Shown in pieces: positions 1 to 8,285 of a DNA stretch of 64,000 nucleotides. The DNA comes from Oscillospiraceae bacterium. Lineage in GTDB: Bacteria > Bacillota > Clostridia > Oscillospirales > SIG627. Numbering within the stretch: position 1 is the first letter of the stretch; each line of letters opens with the position of its first letter. Location of the stretch: the NCBI GenBank assembly GCA_015065325.1, contig SVQO01000003.1:62001-126000 (forward strand). Reading direction: 5' to 3'. The notes beneath the pieces were generated by a model, which was not told the DNA's origin, ran no database searches, and saw only the letters and a list, made by a program, of their open reading frames with translations. The position numbers and the translations under genes are program-made.

Positions 1-1
1 C

Positions 2-94
2 GAACGGGAATTTGCCCCCATTAAAAACAAAGAGGGCATCGACTCCGTCGTATCCGCCCGCGAGCTCCTTGCCAAAAACGGCATTATTTGCTAA
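2..94 (+). CDS. UDPGP-family nucleotidyltransferase, C-terminal end only
   Basis: Only the last 30 codons are inside the window, ending at TAA 92-94; the 5' part lies upstream. The visible tail begins EREFAPIKN and continues GIDSVVSARELL, which matches the conserved C-terminal block of the UTP-dependent hexose-1-phosphate / N-acetylhexosamine-1-phosphate uridylyltransferase (UDPGP) family, enzymes that make UDP-sugars from UTP in the cytoplasm. Assignment rests on this short motif alone, so the exact sugar specificity cannot be read. The next gene is a broken surface-protein remnant, so no operon context is available. Confidence 0.6.
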   Translation, partial: EREFAPIKNKEGIDSVVSARELLAKNGIIC

Positions 95-125
95 TTTTCG
101 TTTATTAAATTGCATTTACAGGTGA

Positions 126-473
126 AATACGATAAAAAAAGACGCATTCAAAGACTGCTTCAATCTTACCTCCGTCACCATCCCAAGCAGTGTCGTTTCC
201 ATTACAGACTCTGCATTTGACGGGTGCTATGCGTTAAAGGACGTTCAGTACGGCGGTACAAAGTCTGATTGCAAGAGAATTTCAATCGGCACGTGCAACG
301 AATCCCTTACCGATGCCACTTGGCACTGCAAGGACGGAAAAGCATCTTTTGGAGAAGAAAAAAACGACTCCCCTATTGTTCTCATCGCAATTATTTCTGT
401 CGCTACCATTGTTATTCTCGCAGGAGCCATCACGGCTTTTCTCATCATTAAGAAAAAGAAAGCCGCTAAGTAA
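126..473 (+). pseudogene. remnant of a leucine-rich repeat (BspA-type) surface protein with C-terminal membrane anchor
   Basis: The reading frame opens just after a TGA at 123-125 and has no plausible start codon. It encodes about 1.5 LRR_5 repeats (AFKDCFNLTSVTIPSSV, then ITDSAFDGCYALKDV), a C-terminal cap ending in WHC, a membrane helix of about 20 hydrophobic residues and a final basic KKKKAAK tail. The signal peptide and most repeats are missing. A GTG at 122 would enter the frame only with a one-base shift in the A7 run at 134-140, so frameshift plus deletion is the simplest reading. The cap resembles the end of the LRR part of the large surface protein at 45107-49873, suggesting a related ancestor. 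Confidence 0.6.
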
Positions 474-531
474 ATAAGAAAAAAGGGGACTGTAAAAAAG
501 CCGGCAAAACAAAGATTTCCCTAAAACAGAA

Positions 532-572
532 AAATGCTATAGAGACACACAGTTTGTGTTTCTATAGCATTT
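532..572. terminator. bidirectional intrinsic terminator
   Basis: An 18-bp stem (arms 532-549 and 555-572, one G-T pair) around a CAGTT loop, A-rich on the left and followed by TTCTTTTTCT on the right. It separates the plus-strand remnant from the convergent minus-strand LysR gene and can serve both. Confidence 0.85.
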
Positions 573-597
573 CTTTTTCTATAAAGATTTGGTTCTT

Positions 598-1536
598 TTA
601 ACCTTCCAGCGTTTGGATGGCTTCGTCTTTTGCTTTTTCGATCTCCTCGATGAATCGGCGGTCAATTTCGGTCAAGCGGTAGCCGTTGCGGTAGATCAAG
701 ACGTCCTTGTAGGACAGAGAAAGACCGCGGACCCGCTTTTGGATCACGTTATGGCGGTCCAAAACGTCCTGAGACAAGGGAGAGACCCACATAAAGGTAT
801 TGGGAACCTGCCCCAAAAGGTCGTATTGGGTGCCACGCTCGTAGATATAGATTTTCTTATCGGTCAGATCGGAAAACTCCGCTTTCTTCACGTAGGCGAT
901 CTGAAGCGAAGGAACGTAGGGATCTCCGTGTACGATCTCGATACAGTCCTTGAAATCCTCTCGGGAAAGATTTTCCTTATTTGCAAGAGGGTGAGAACGG
1001 TCCATCAGAGCAACGTATTCGAATTCCCAGATATCACGGTGCTTGAGATCTTTGTCCTCCATCATTTTCAGAAAATAAGACTCGAAGGAGGTCTGATAAC
1101 GAATAATTCCCAAATTGTAATTACTCTGCAAAATATTGTTGATGGCGCGGTAGGAATTGGTCTCTTTATAGTTCAGATCCATTTCCTTGGAGGTATCCAG
1201 CGAATTGACGAGTCTGGTAAAGGCTCTGGTAATATAGCAGGCGCGAGGCGTGGAAATATTAAAACTCTGCTGCTCCGGCTCCGCCTTCTGATAGACTGCC
1301 TCCAGTTCCTCAAGCTTTGACAGGATCTCCTTCGCCTGAAAGAGGAATTCCTCACCCTGAGAGGTGGTCACGATGCCCTTGGAGGTTCTCTTAAAAATAG
1401 TGATCCCCAAGCTTTCCTCCAGCTCCTTGATGGCGCGGGAAAGGTTTGGCTGGCTCATAAACAGGTTGGTTGCCGCTCCCGTAATAGAACGGGTACGCTC
1501 AACCTCTACGGCGTATTTCAAATGGAGTATATTCAA
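598..1536 (-). CDS. LysR-family transcriptional regulator
   Basis: A 312-residue protein of the usual LysR length. Residues 1-60 form the winged helix-turn-helix (SITGAATNLFMSQPNLSRAI, then LEESLGITIFKRT), followed by a linker helix and a periplasmic-binding-like effector domain to about residue 300. The start is a TTG at 1536 preceded by AAGGAGG with 6-base spacing; no ATG is as well placed. It lies 23 bases downstream of typA on the same strand, so it is probably read from the typA promoter, with the terminator at 532-572 ending both. LysR proteins usually control a divergent neighbour, but none is present here, so the target and inducer are unknown. Confidence 0.9.
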   Translation of the reverse strand: MNILHLKYAVEVERTRSITGAATNLFMSQPNLSRAIKELEESLGITIFKRTSKGIVTTSQGEEFLFQAKEILSKLEELEAVYQKAEPEQQSFNISTPRACYITRAFTRLVNSLDTSKEMDLNYKETNSYRAINNILQSNYNLGIIRYQTSFESYFLKMMEDKDLKHRDIWEFEYVALMDRSHPLANKENLSREDFKDCIEIVHGDPYVPSLQIAYVKKAEFSDLTDKKIYIYERGTQYDLLGQVPNTFMWVSPLSQDVLDRHNVIQKRVRGLSLSYKDVLIYRNGYRLTEIDRRFIEEIEKAKDEAIQTLEG

Positions 1537-1559
1537 AATCGTCCTCCTTTTCGGGTCGC

Positions 1560-3383
1560 TTACGCGTTCTTTTCCTTTGCTTTTGCTTTGGCGCGAAGCT
1601 CGGTATTCAGGATCTTCTTGCGCAGACGAAGGTTCTTGGGCGTTACCTCCAGAAGCTCATCCTCGGCAATAAATTCCATACACTTTTCCAGGCTCATCTG
1701 CCTTGCGGGAGTAATGCGGAGCGCCTCATCCGCACCGGTGGAACGGATAGCGGTCAAGTGCTTTTTCTTACAAACGTTTACTACGATATCACGAACGTCA
1801 GAGGCTTCACCGACGATCATTCCCTCGTAAACGGGCACCTGAACACCGATGAACATTGCACCGCGATCTTGGGCGTTGAACATTCCGTAGGAGGTGGAAA
1901 CACCGTCCTCCCAAGCAACCAGTGATCCGCGGGAACGGGCGGAAAGCCCCGCTTTCATCGGATAATAGCCGTCAAATTCCGTATTAACAACGGCGTTTCC
2001 TTTTGCTGCGGTCAGCAGCTCTGCACGGCATCCGATCATACCGCGGCTGGTGATGGTAAACTCCATACGGGTATAACCTGCGGCAGTGGGAGCCATTTGT
2101 AAAAGTTCTCCCTTACGCTGAGAAATCAGATCGATCACCGTTCCGCAGAATTCGTCGGGGCAGTCGATATAAAGTTTTTCATAAGGCTCACAGAGAACTC
2201 CGTCGATCTCCTTGGTAATAACCGTGGGGCGGGATACCTGAAATTCGTAGCCCTGGCGGCGCATGTTTTCGATCAGAACCGACAAATGCAATTCACCTCT
2301 GCCCGAAACCTTCAAGGTATCGGTGGTATCCGTATCCTCTACTCTCAGAGAAATATTGGACTCCAATTCACGGTAGAGTCTTTCGCGGATGTGGCGGCTG
2401 GTCACGTAGGTTCCGTCCTGTCCTGCAAAGGGAGAGGTGGAAACGGAAAAATACATAGACAGCACGGGATCTTCGATCTCTACGAAGGGAAGCCCCTCGG
2501 GAGTGTTCACGTCGCAGATGGTATCGCCGATCTCAATATCCGAAATACCGGTCAGACAAACGATATCTCCAGCTTCTGCAAAGGTGGTTGCCGTCTTCTT
2601 CAGCTTATCGAAGGTATAAATGCCAACGATCTTGCTTTTCTGAACGGTTCCGTCACGACGAACGACAGAAACGGGACTTTTTTCGTGGATGCCGCCACGC
2701 AGGATCTTGCCCACTGCCATACGTCCGGTATAATCGTTAAAGTCGATGTTGGAAACCATCATTTGGAAAGGAGCCTCTGCATCCACGGAGGGATGAGGGA
2801 TCTCCCCGATGATCACGTCGAACAGACACTTCAGATCGTCGGTCTTTACGTTGTAATCGGTGGTCGCCCATCCGTCTCTGCCGGAAGCGTAGATGACGGG
2901 AAGATCCAACTGCTCCTCGGTGGCACCAAGGTCGATGAGAAGGTCGTACATTTCATCGGTAACCTCCTTGGGTCGTGCCATGGGGCGGTCGATCTTATTG
3001 ACTACGATCACGGGAGTAAGACCCAGAGCAAGCGCCTTCTTTAAAACGGTTCTGGTCTGGGGCATACAACCCTCGTAGGCATCTACCAAAAGGATGACGC
3101 CATCGACCATAGAAAGGCTTCTCTCCACCTCGCCGCCGAAGTCTGCGTGACCGGGGGTATCTACGATATTGACCTTGATCCCTTCATAGTACAAAGAAGT
3201 ATTTTTTGCAAGGATGGTAATGCCTCTTTCCTTTTCGAGATCGTTGGAGTCCATCACGCGCTCCTCTACCTGCTCGTTGGTACGGAAGGTACCGGTCTGC
3301 TTGAGCATGGCGTCTACCAGAGTGGTCTTGCCGTGGTCAACGTGAGCGATAATGGCTATATTGCGAATTTTTTCTTTTTCCAT
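1560..3383 (-). CDS. typA: ribosome-associated GTPase TypA/BipA
   Basis: A 607-residue translational GTPase of the BipA/TypA family, close to the family's usual 605-615. G1 is AHVDHGKTT (residues 13-21), G3 [10 protein letters not shown] (75-84), G4 NKIDRP (129-134); EF-G-like domains III and V and the BipA-specific C-terminal domain follow. It acts in ribosome assembly and stress or cold adaptation at the 70S/50S particle. The start was placed at ATG 3383 because AAAAGGTG sits 6-7 bases upstream; a GTG at 3392 lies inside that ribosome binding site. A SigA promoter lies at 3435-3463, and LysR follows downstream. Confidence 0.97.
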   Translation of the reverse strand: MEKEKIRNIAIIAHVDHGKTTLVDAMLKQTGTFRTNEQVEERVMDSNDLEKERGITILAKNTSLYYEGIKVNIVDTPGHADFGGEVERSLSMVDGVILLVDAYEGCMPQTRTVLKKALALGLTPVIVVNKIDRPMARPKEVTDEMYDLLIDLGATEEQLDLPVIYASGRDGWATTDYNVKTDDLKCLFDVIIGEIPHPSVDAEAPFQMMVSNIDFNDYTGRMAVGKILRGGIHEKSPVSVVRRDGTVQKSKIVGIYTFDKLKKTATTFAEAGDIVCLTGISDIEIGDTICDVNTPEGLPFVEIEDPVLSMYFSVSTSPFAGQDGTYVTSRHIRERLYRELESNISLRVEDTDTTDTLKVSGRGELHLSVLIENMRRQGYEFQVSRPTVITKEIDGVLCEPYEKLYIDCPDEFCGTVIDLISQRKGELLQMAPTAAGYTRMEFTITSRGMIGCRAELLTAAKGNAVVNTEFDGYYPMKAGLSARSRGSLVAWEDGVSTSYGMFNAQDRGAMFIGVQVPVYEGMIVGEASDVRDIVVNVCKKKHLTAIRSTGADEALRITPARQMSLEKCMEFIAEDELLEVTPKNLRLRKKILNTELRAKAKAKEKNA

Positions 3384-3434
3384 AAATATCACCTTTTCAT
3401 TTCCAGCAAAAAATCAAAACATAATCACAGGTTA

Positions 3435-3463
3435 ATTATATCGCAAACCCTCGTTTTTTGCAA
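3435..3463 (-). promoter_or_regulatory. SigA-type promoter of typA
   Basis: On the minus strand, TTGCAA (3458-3463), a 17-base spacer and TATAAT (3435-3440), about 50 bases upstream of the typA start. Confidence 0.8.
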
Positions 3464-3530
3464 GGAAAAAGGAGGTGCAAACCGCAAAATTTCAATTTTC
3501 GATATGATTTTATTCCTTTTTTCACAAAAA

Positions 3531-3559
3531 AACAGCAGGTGAAGCTTTCACCTGCTGTT
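3531..3559 (-). terminator. intrinsic terminator of the PHP/M20 operon
   Basis: A 13-bp GC-rich stem (AACAGCAGGTGAA and its complement) with a 3-base loop; on the minus strand it is followed by TTTTTTTG. It lies 13 bases after the abgB-like stop codon. Confidence 0.9.
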
Positions 3560-3572
3560 TATCGAGGTAAAT

Positions 3573-5003
3573 TTACCAAATCTCGGGCTTGGCATCGGCG
3601 GGAAGCGCGTTGGGATAGGTTTCTCCGTCCAGATGCAAGAGCCAGTTTTCCTTTGCTTTTTCCACCAGAGAGGCATCATTGAAGAATTCCAGCGCGGTGC
3701 AGGCAAGAGCCTTCCCTGCCAACAGCATACCCTTGTGAGCAATACTGCTCTTTCCTTGTGCTACGGTCTGCCAGGAGTGACCGGCAGGGCCTACGGCAAG
3801 AGTAGGAATGTGGCACCAGGCGGTAGGAACAACCCAGCTGACGTCTCCTACGTCGGTAGAACCGCCGGAGGAGGGCCTTTTACCGTCGTTGGGGAGAAAG
3901 TCCCAAATGGGCTTTTCCAGGATTTCCGAATCCACCTTGCCCAGAAGTTTCTTTTTCTTTTCGCGAAGGCCTTCCGCCTCAATCTCGGACATGGTTTCCT
4001 GGAACCGTTTGGCATAAGCGTACTCCTCCTCGGTGTAACCGATGGGAAGAAACGCCTTGATATTTTCCTCCAGATGATCCTGAAGAACGTCGTTTCCGAT
4101 GTAGTCGGAATATGCGGCAACCTGTCGGATATCCACGGTGGTCTCGGTCATCAGTGCAGCACCCTGTGCTACCTTGCAAACTCGTTCGTACAGCTCCTTT
4201 ACCTGGTGCACGTGAGGAGCACGGATGGCATAAAGCACCTGTGCCTCTGCCTGCACCACGTTGGGCGCGGTACCGCCGGAATTGGTTACGGCGTAGTGAA
4301 TACGCGCCTTATCGATCATATGCTCGCGCATATAGTTGACGCCCACGTTCATCAGCTCTACTGCGTCCAGCGCACTTCTGCCCAAATGAGGAGAACCGGC
4401 AGCGTGAGACGCCTTACCGTGGAAGGTAAAGAATACGCGGAAGTTTGCAAGAGAGCCGGTTCCGTTGACACGGCAGCAACCGCCGCCGGGATGCCAGGTA
4501 AGGGCAAGATCACAGTCGTCGAAGGCACCGTCACGAACCATAAAGGCTTTACCGCCCGCATTTTCCTCTGCGGGACAGCCGTAGTAACGAACGGTACCGG
4601 GAATGCCGTGCTTTTCCATATATTCCTTCAACGCAACGACTGCGGCAACGTTGCCGGCGCCTAAAAGATTGTGTCCGCAGCCGTGTCCGTCACCACCGGG
4701 AACGATGGGATCGTGATGGGCAACGTCTGCCTTTTGGGACAGGCCCGAAAGCGCATCGTACTCACCGAGAAAGCCGATGACGGGCTTACCGGAGCCCGCT
4801 TCGGCATAGAAAGCAGTCTCGCCGCCTCCGATGGTACGGTTGATCCGAAATCCCTTTTTCTCAAAATATTCGATCTGAAGAGCTACGGATTTGAATTCCT
4901 GAAAACGGGACTCTGCATAATCCCAGATCTTATCGGAAAGTTCAATAAATTCCGCTCTCTTTTCTTCAACAATAGCGGAAATCTCTTCTCTGTAATTATT
5001 CAT
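3573..5003 (-). CDS. M20-family amidohydrolase, AbgB-like
   Basis: A 476-residue metal-dependent amidohydrolase most like AbgB, the subunit of p-aminobenzoyl-glutamate hydrolase; related M20D proteins cleave N-acyl amino acids or dipeptides. Zn-site motifs are GEYDALSG (about residue 80), GCGHNLLG (about 112) and AEENAGGK (about 150), with a dimerisation lid domain around residues 190-310. There is no signal peptide, so it is cytoplasmic. The ATG at 5003 is preferred over the one at 5018 because GGAG lies 7 bases before it; the upstream ATG overlaps the stop of the preceding gene. It is the last gene of the operon starting at 10106. A partner AbgA is absent, so the p-aminobenzoyl-glutamate substrate is only a family guess. 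Confidence 0.85.
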   Translation of the reverse strand: MNNYREEISAIVEEKRAEFIELSDKIWDYAESRFQEFKSVALQIEYFEKKGFRINRTIGGGETAFYAEAGSGKPVIGFLGEYDALSGLSQKADVAHHDPIVPGGDGHGCGHNLLGAGNVAAVVALKEYMEKHGIPGTVRYYGCPAEENAGGKAFMVRDGAFDDCDLALTWHPGGGCCRVNGTGSLANFRVFFTFHGKASHAAGSPHLGRSALDAVELMNVGVNYMREHMIDKARIHYAVTNSGGTAPNVVQAEAQVLYAIRAPHVHQVKELYERVCKVAQGAALMTETTVDIRQVAAYSDYIGNDVLQDHLEENIKAFLPIGYTEEEYAYAKRFQETMSEIEAEGLREKKKKLLGKVDSEILEKPIWDFLPNDGKRPSSGGSTDVGDVSWVVPTAWCHIPTLAVGPAGHSWQTVAQGKSSIAHKGMLLAGKALACTALEFFNDASLVEKAKENWLLHLDGETYPNALPADAKPEIW

Positions 5004-5014
5004 AAGTATCTCCT

Positions 5015-6451
5015 TCATTTGGAAAGAATCTCATCACATCCCAAAACAAAATGGGTCACCACGCGCAAGGACTGGAAAAACTGATCGAGAACCATACACT
5101 CGTCTCGCTGATGGGCAGCACCATGTCCTGCGGGAAGTGCCGGCTTTTCCACCGTACTTTCGGGATCGTGTGCGCGAAAACCAATGGAAAATGAATTCTT
5201 CAGTGCACGGGAATAGGTACCTCCGGAAAGAAGCTGGGGTCCTTTGTCCACACCGGTCAGTTCCTTGTAAAGCGCACAAAGAACGGGAGGAACGGGGTTA
5301 TCGTCCTCTAAACGGAAGCCCGGACGGTTATTCAACTCAACAATATCGAAGCCGAGCGCATCCCAGCTCTTATGCAAGGTATCCTCCACCGCATTGGGAG
5401 CAAAGGTGTTGCCGTAGCGAATATCCATATTGATCTTCAAAAAAGCGTCTTCCACGCGAACCATTCCGCAAGCGGCGGTCAGCTTACCGAAAGCGGGATC
5501 CTCGTGGGCAAGGCCAAGACCTGCGCCGTAGTGGCAACCGATAGCTTTTGCCGCCTTTTTCATCTGATCGCGATCGGATCCGTTCAAAGCCTTTGCCTCA
5601 GCAAGCAACCGGAAAGCAATCAGCGCGGCATTGACCGAATCCTCCGGATGAGCCGCGTGCTTGGAAACACCGCGAGAAACCAAAAGCAAAGCATCCTTTT
5701 CCTCGGTCAAAGAAAATTCGTTTCTGTCTGCAATCAAGGTGGCAATTTCTTCCTTCAATGCCTGCTTTTTGACGAGACGGACGGTCACGTAATCCAAAAC
5801 AATGTTGGAGGCGTCTCCGCCGTTGAAATCCAGGATATCGGTCAAGGGCGTACGGCTCTTGGTCCAGACGCGCAAAATTCCTTTTTCACCGACGCTGCAA
5901 GGGTAAGAACTGTCGGGTGCCAGATTGATCTCCGGCATTTTTTCGTACTTTGCAAAAGCCGTTACATCCTGCATACCGCTTTCCTCATTGGAGCCGATAA
6001 ACGCCTGTACGGTGCTGGTAACGGGAAGATCAAGCTCTTTGATCATACGCATCGCGTAAAGGCTCTGGATCACCCCCGCCTTATTATCCCCTACGCCGCG
6101 TCCGAATGCCACGCCGTCGATACAGCAGGGCTCAAAGGGGCGGGTCTTGATCCAGCCGTCCCCTGCGGGGACTACGTCACTGTGGCCGTAAAGACCGATG
6201 GTCTTATCCCCTCTCTCCAGGCGTGCAAGCGCATAACCGCGCTTGGCTTCCACGCGTACGGGAAAGCCGTTTTTCTCAAATAGCGCAGCCGCGGCATTCA
6301 GCGCCTCGGCGCACGCCTTGCCGAAGGGAGCGTTTTTCTCCGCTTCACCGCGAACGGAAGGGATGCGGCACAAGGCGAAAAGATCCTCGATCATTTCTTC
6401 TTTGTGACTTGCGATCCATGCACGGATCTTGGCATCATACTGTGTGTTCAT
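5015..6451 (-). CDS. M20-family dipeptidase, PepV/Sapep-like
   Basis: A 478-residue dinuclear zinc peptidase. The metal motif GLYGHSDVVPAGDGW (about residues 85-99), the bridging Asp in GRGVGDNKAG (about 117-126) and the catalytic NEESG (about 155) match the M20A PepV branch, which releases amino acids from dipeptides in the cytoplasm. No signal peptide. The start follows GTGAGGTAGTCAG. It sits between a PHP-type hydrolase gene (9 bases upstream) and the AbgB-like gene (its stop overlaps an upstream ATG of that gene), so all are one transcript. The association suggests that the operon product chain ends in free amino acids, but this is inference. Confidence 0.88.
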   Translation of the reverse strand: MNTQYDAKIRAWIASHKEEMIEDLFALCRIPSVRGEAEKNAPFGKACAEALNAAAALFEKNGFPVRVEAKRGYALARLERGDKTIGLYGHSDVVPAGDGWIKTRPFEPCCIDGVAFGRGVGDNKAGVIQSLYAMRMIKELDLPVTSTVQAFIGSNEESGMQDVTAFAKYEKMPEINLAPDSSYPCSVGEKGILRVWTKSRTPLTDILDFNGGDASNIVLDYVTVRLVKKQALKEEIATLIADRNEFSLTEEKDALLLVSRGVSKHAAHPEDSVNAALIAFRLLAEAKALNGSDRDQMKKAAKAIGCHYGAGLGLAHEDPAFGKLTAACGMVRVEDAFLKINMDIRYGNTFAPNAVEDTLHKSWDALGFDIVELNNRPGFRLEDDNPVPPVLCALYKELTGVDKGPQLLSGGTYSRALKNSFSIGFRAHDPESTVEKPALPAGHGAAHQRDECMVLDQFFQSLRVVTHFVLGCDEILSK

Positions 6452-6460
6452 CTGACTACC

Positions 6461-8269
6461 TCACTTTTTTCCGAAGGGAGAAAGCTCCGCCATTACGATT
6501 CCCGCATCTGCAAAGGCTTTTCTCTGACTGTTCTTACCCACGCTTGCCAAAATCTCAAGGCGAACGTAGCGAGCCTTGCGGGGGGTAAAGCGAATGATCT
6601 CCTCTCCGCCGTAAACGCGGAACAGACCTTCCTCACAGAATTCAAACTTCTCACCGTCCAAACTGGAGGAAATACGGAACACGGAGGGGAAACGGCAGAA
6701 TTTGTCGGGAGGCGTCAAGCCCTCCTCCTTGATCATCTTGTGTCCCAGTCTCTGAGCACAATGACCCAAGGCGTACAGCTCCTTCTCCTCCTGCATATCG
6801 ATCAAGATCGAACAGGTAGTGCCTTCGGTTTCCCAAAACGTTTCGGGATCGGAATTGATCAGGATCGCGGCGTCCTTACCGCTGACCTCATCTACGCAGG
6901 TGAAGGCGGATTTATCAAAGGGAACCACATCGTCTGCGGGGACGGGGTCGATGGCTCTGCCCGTCCAGACCGGGCAAGACCAGACCTTTCTTCCCTCCTC
7001 GTCCCACATACGCAGGAAGAAGTAGCGCGCCGTGGTGCTCTTTACTTCAAAGTCGAAGCCATCGGGAGAGGTAACGTCAAATTCCGCCACGGGCTTACCG
7101 TAATCGGAAATGATCTGACAGCGACGAATGTAGGTGGTAGGATCCTCCTCGAAATAGGAGATCTGTGCGTGGAAGGAATAGGTGTCGGTTTCCGCAAGAT
7201 CAGCGGGAGCTACTTTGCCGTTGACGGAATAACGAAGCTTCACATTTCCGCTCATACAAGCGTAAACGCGGTTGGAGCGAATGGCATCGATAAAGGCTTC
7301 CTTGCTCTTTTCCTTTGCCATAAAGATCGTCTTACCCGGGAAGCGCGCAAAGCCCCACTCGGGACCGTGGGCATCGCTGGAGCAGGTGGTACAAACGCGG
7401 AAACCGTTATCCAGCGCAACGGAATAGGTATATTCGTTGACTAGGTTTGCGTGGCGGTCACCGCCGTCGCCCATTTCCACCAGCTTGATATGCTCGTAGT
7501 GCTTGGGTGTACGGTGCTTTTCCAAGGAGAAATTCCAAATTCCGCCGCGGGAATGACCGATTGCCTGAGGATGTGCCAGACAGCAGATGGCAAAGGGACT
7601 GTCGGAAAGATCCGAGAAATACTGCTCCCAATCTGCTGCCGCAGACATATTGTTGGCGTTGACGGTAACGATCTCGCCGGAATTCTTATGCTCCAGACCG
7701 AAGCGGTCATTTTCAAAAATATTCACCTCGGATTCACTGCCGGGGAACATAATGATACTCTTGGGATCGGTCAAACGGTCATCGGTAAAGCCGCGGAAGA
7801 AATCTCTCTGATTGGATGAGTCGGAATGGTCGGTAATTACACCGAAATCCATTTTCCCGTCTGCCATAATGGTTTTGATCATGTCGATCTGATACGGAGG
7901 CTGGCGGTCAATAAATTTCAGATGATTGTGCTCGTTGGTAGTGTGGTCGTGAAAATCTCCGCGGAAATAATCAAATTCTTCCTCCGCCTCGGCGTGGCGG
8001 AAGGGGGTGACCTCTACGGGACAAACGTAATCCTTTCCCAGATAAGTTGCTGTTACCGTCGCCGTGCCCGGGGCAAGAAGGGTCAAAAGAACCCCGTTTG
8101 CAAAGGGAAGCTCGGGGATATCCGCAAAGCTTCGAATGGAAACGCAATCTCCCTGCACGTGCCAGGTAATCGGCTCAGCGGTCAGATTTGCATTCTCACA
8201 AAGCAACTGCAAGGGCAAAACGTTACCGCAGAAGGAGGTGATCTTTTCGTCACTGAAATAAATTTTCAT
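6461..8269 (-). CDS. PHP-domain metallohydrolase with Ig-like and discoidin-like flanks (paralogue 1)
   Basis: A 602-residue protein whose centre carries the four PHP metal motifs: HDHT (107-110), ITDHSD (145-150), LAHPQAIGHS (231-240) and SSDAHG (297-302), as in the CehA/McbA-like branch of the PHP superfamily (esterase/phosphoesterase-type metal enzymes). Residues about 1-90 look like a bacterial Ig-like (BIG2) domain (GTATVTATYLG), and about 440-602 resembles an F5/8 type C sandwich (ARYVRLEILASVG). There is no signal peptide, odd for a protein with carbohydrate-binding-like flanks. It starts after AAGGAG, 16 bases downstream of its paralogue, with M20 peptidase genes downstream. Substrate unknown. 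Confidence 0.75.
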   Translation of the reverse strand: MKIYFSDEKITSFCGNVLPLQLLCENANLTAEPITWHVQGDCVSIRSFADIPELPFANGVLLTLLAPGTATVTATYLGKDYVCPVEVTPFRHAEAEEEFDYFRGDFHDHTTNEHNHLKFIDRQPPYQIDMIKTIMADGKMDFGVITDHSDSSNQRDFFRGFTDDRLTDPKSIIMFPGSESEVNIFENDRFGLEHKNSGEIVTVNANNMSAAADWEQYFSDLSDSPFAICCLAHPQAIGHSRGGIWNFSLEKHRTPKHYEHIKLVEMGDGGDRHANLVNEYTYSVALDNGFRVCTTCSSDAHGPEWGFARFPGKTIFMAKEKSKEAFIDAIRSNRVYACMSGNVKLRYSVNGKVAPADLAETDTYSFHAQISYFEEDPTTYIRRCQIISDYGKPVAEFDVTSPDGFDFEVKSTTARYFFLRMWDEEGRKVWSCPVWTGRAIDPVPADDVVPFDKSAFTCVDEVSGKDAAILINSDPETFWETEGTTCSILIDMQEEKELYALGHCAQRLGHKMIKEEGLTPPDKFCRFPSVFRISSSLDGEKFEFCEEGLFRVYGGEEIIRFTPRKARYVRLEILASVGKNSQRKAFADAGIVMAELSPFGKK

Positions 8270-8285
8270 ACTTATACTCCTTAAT

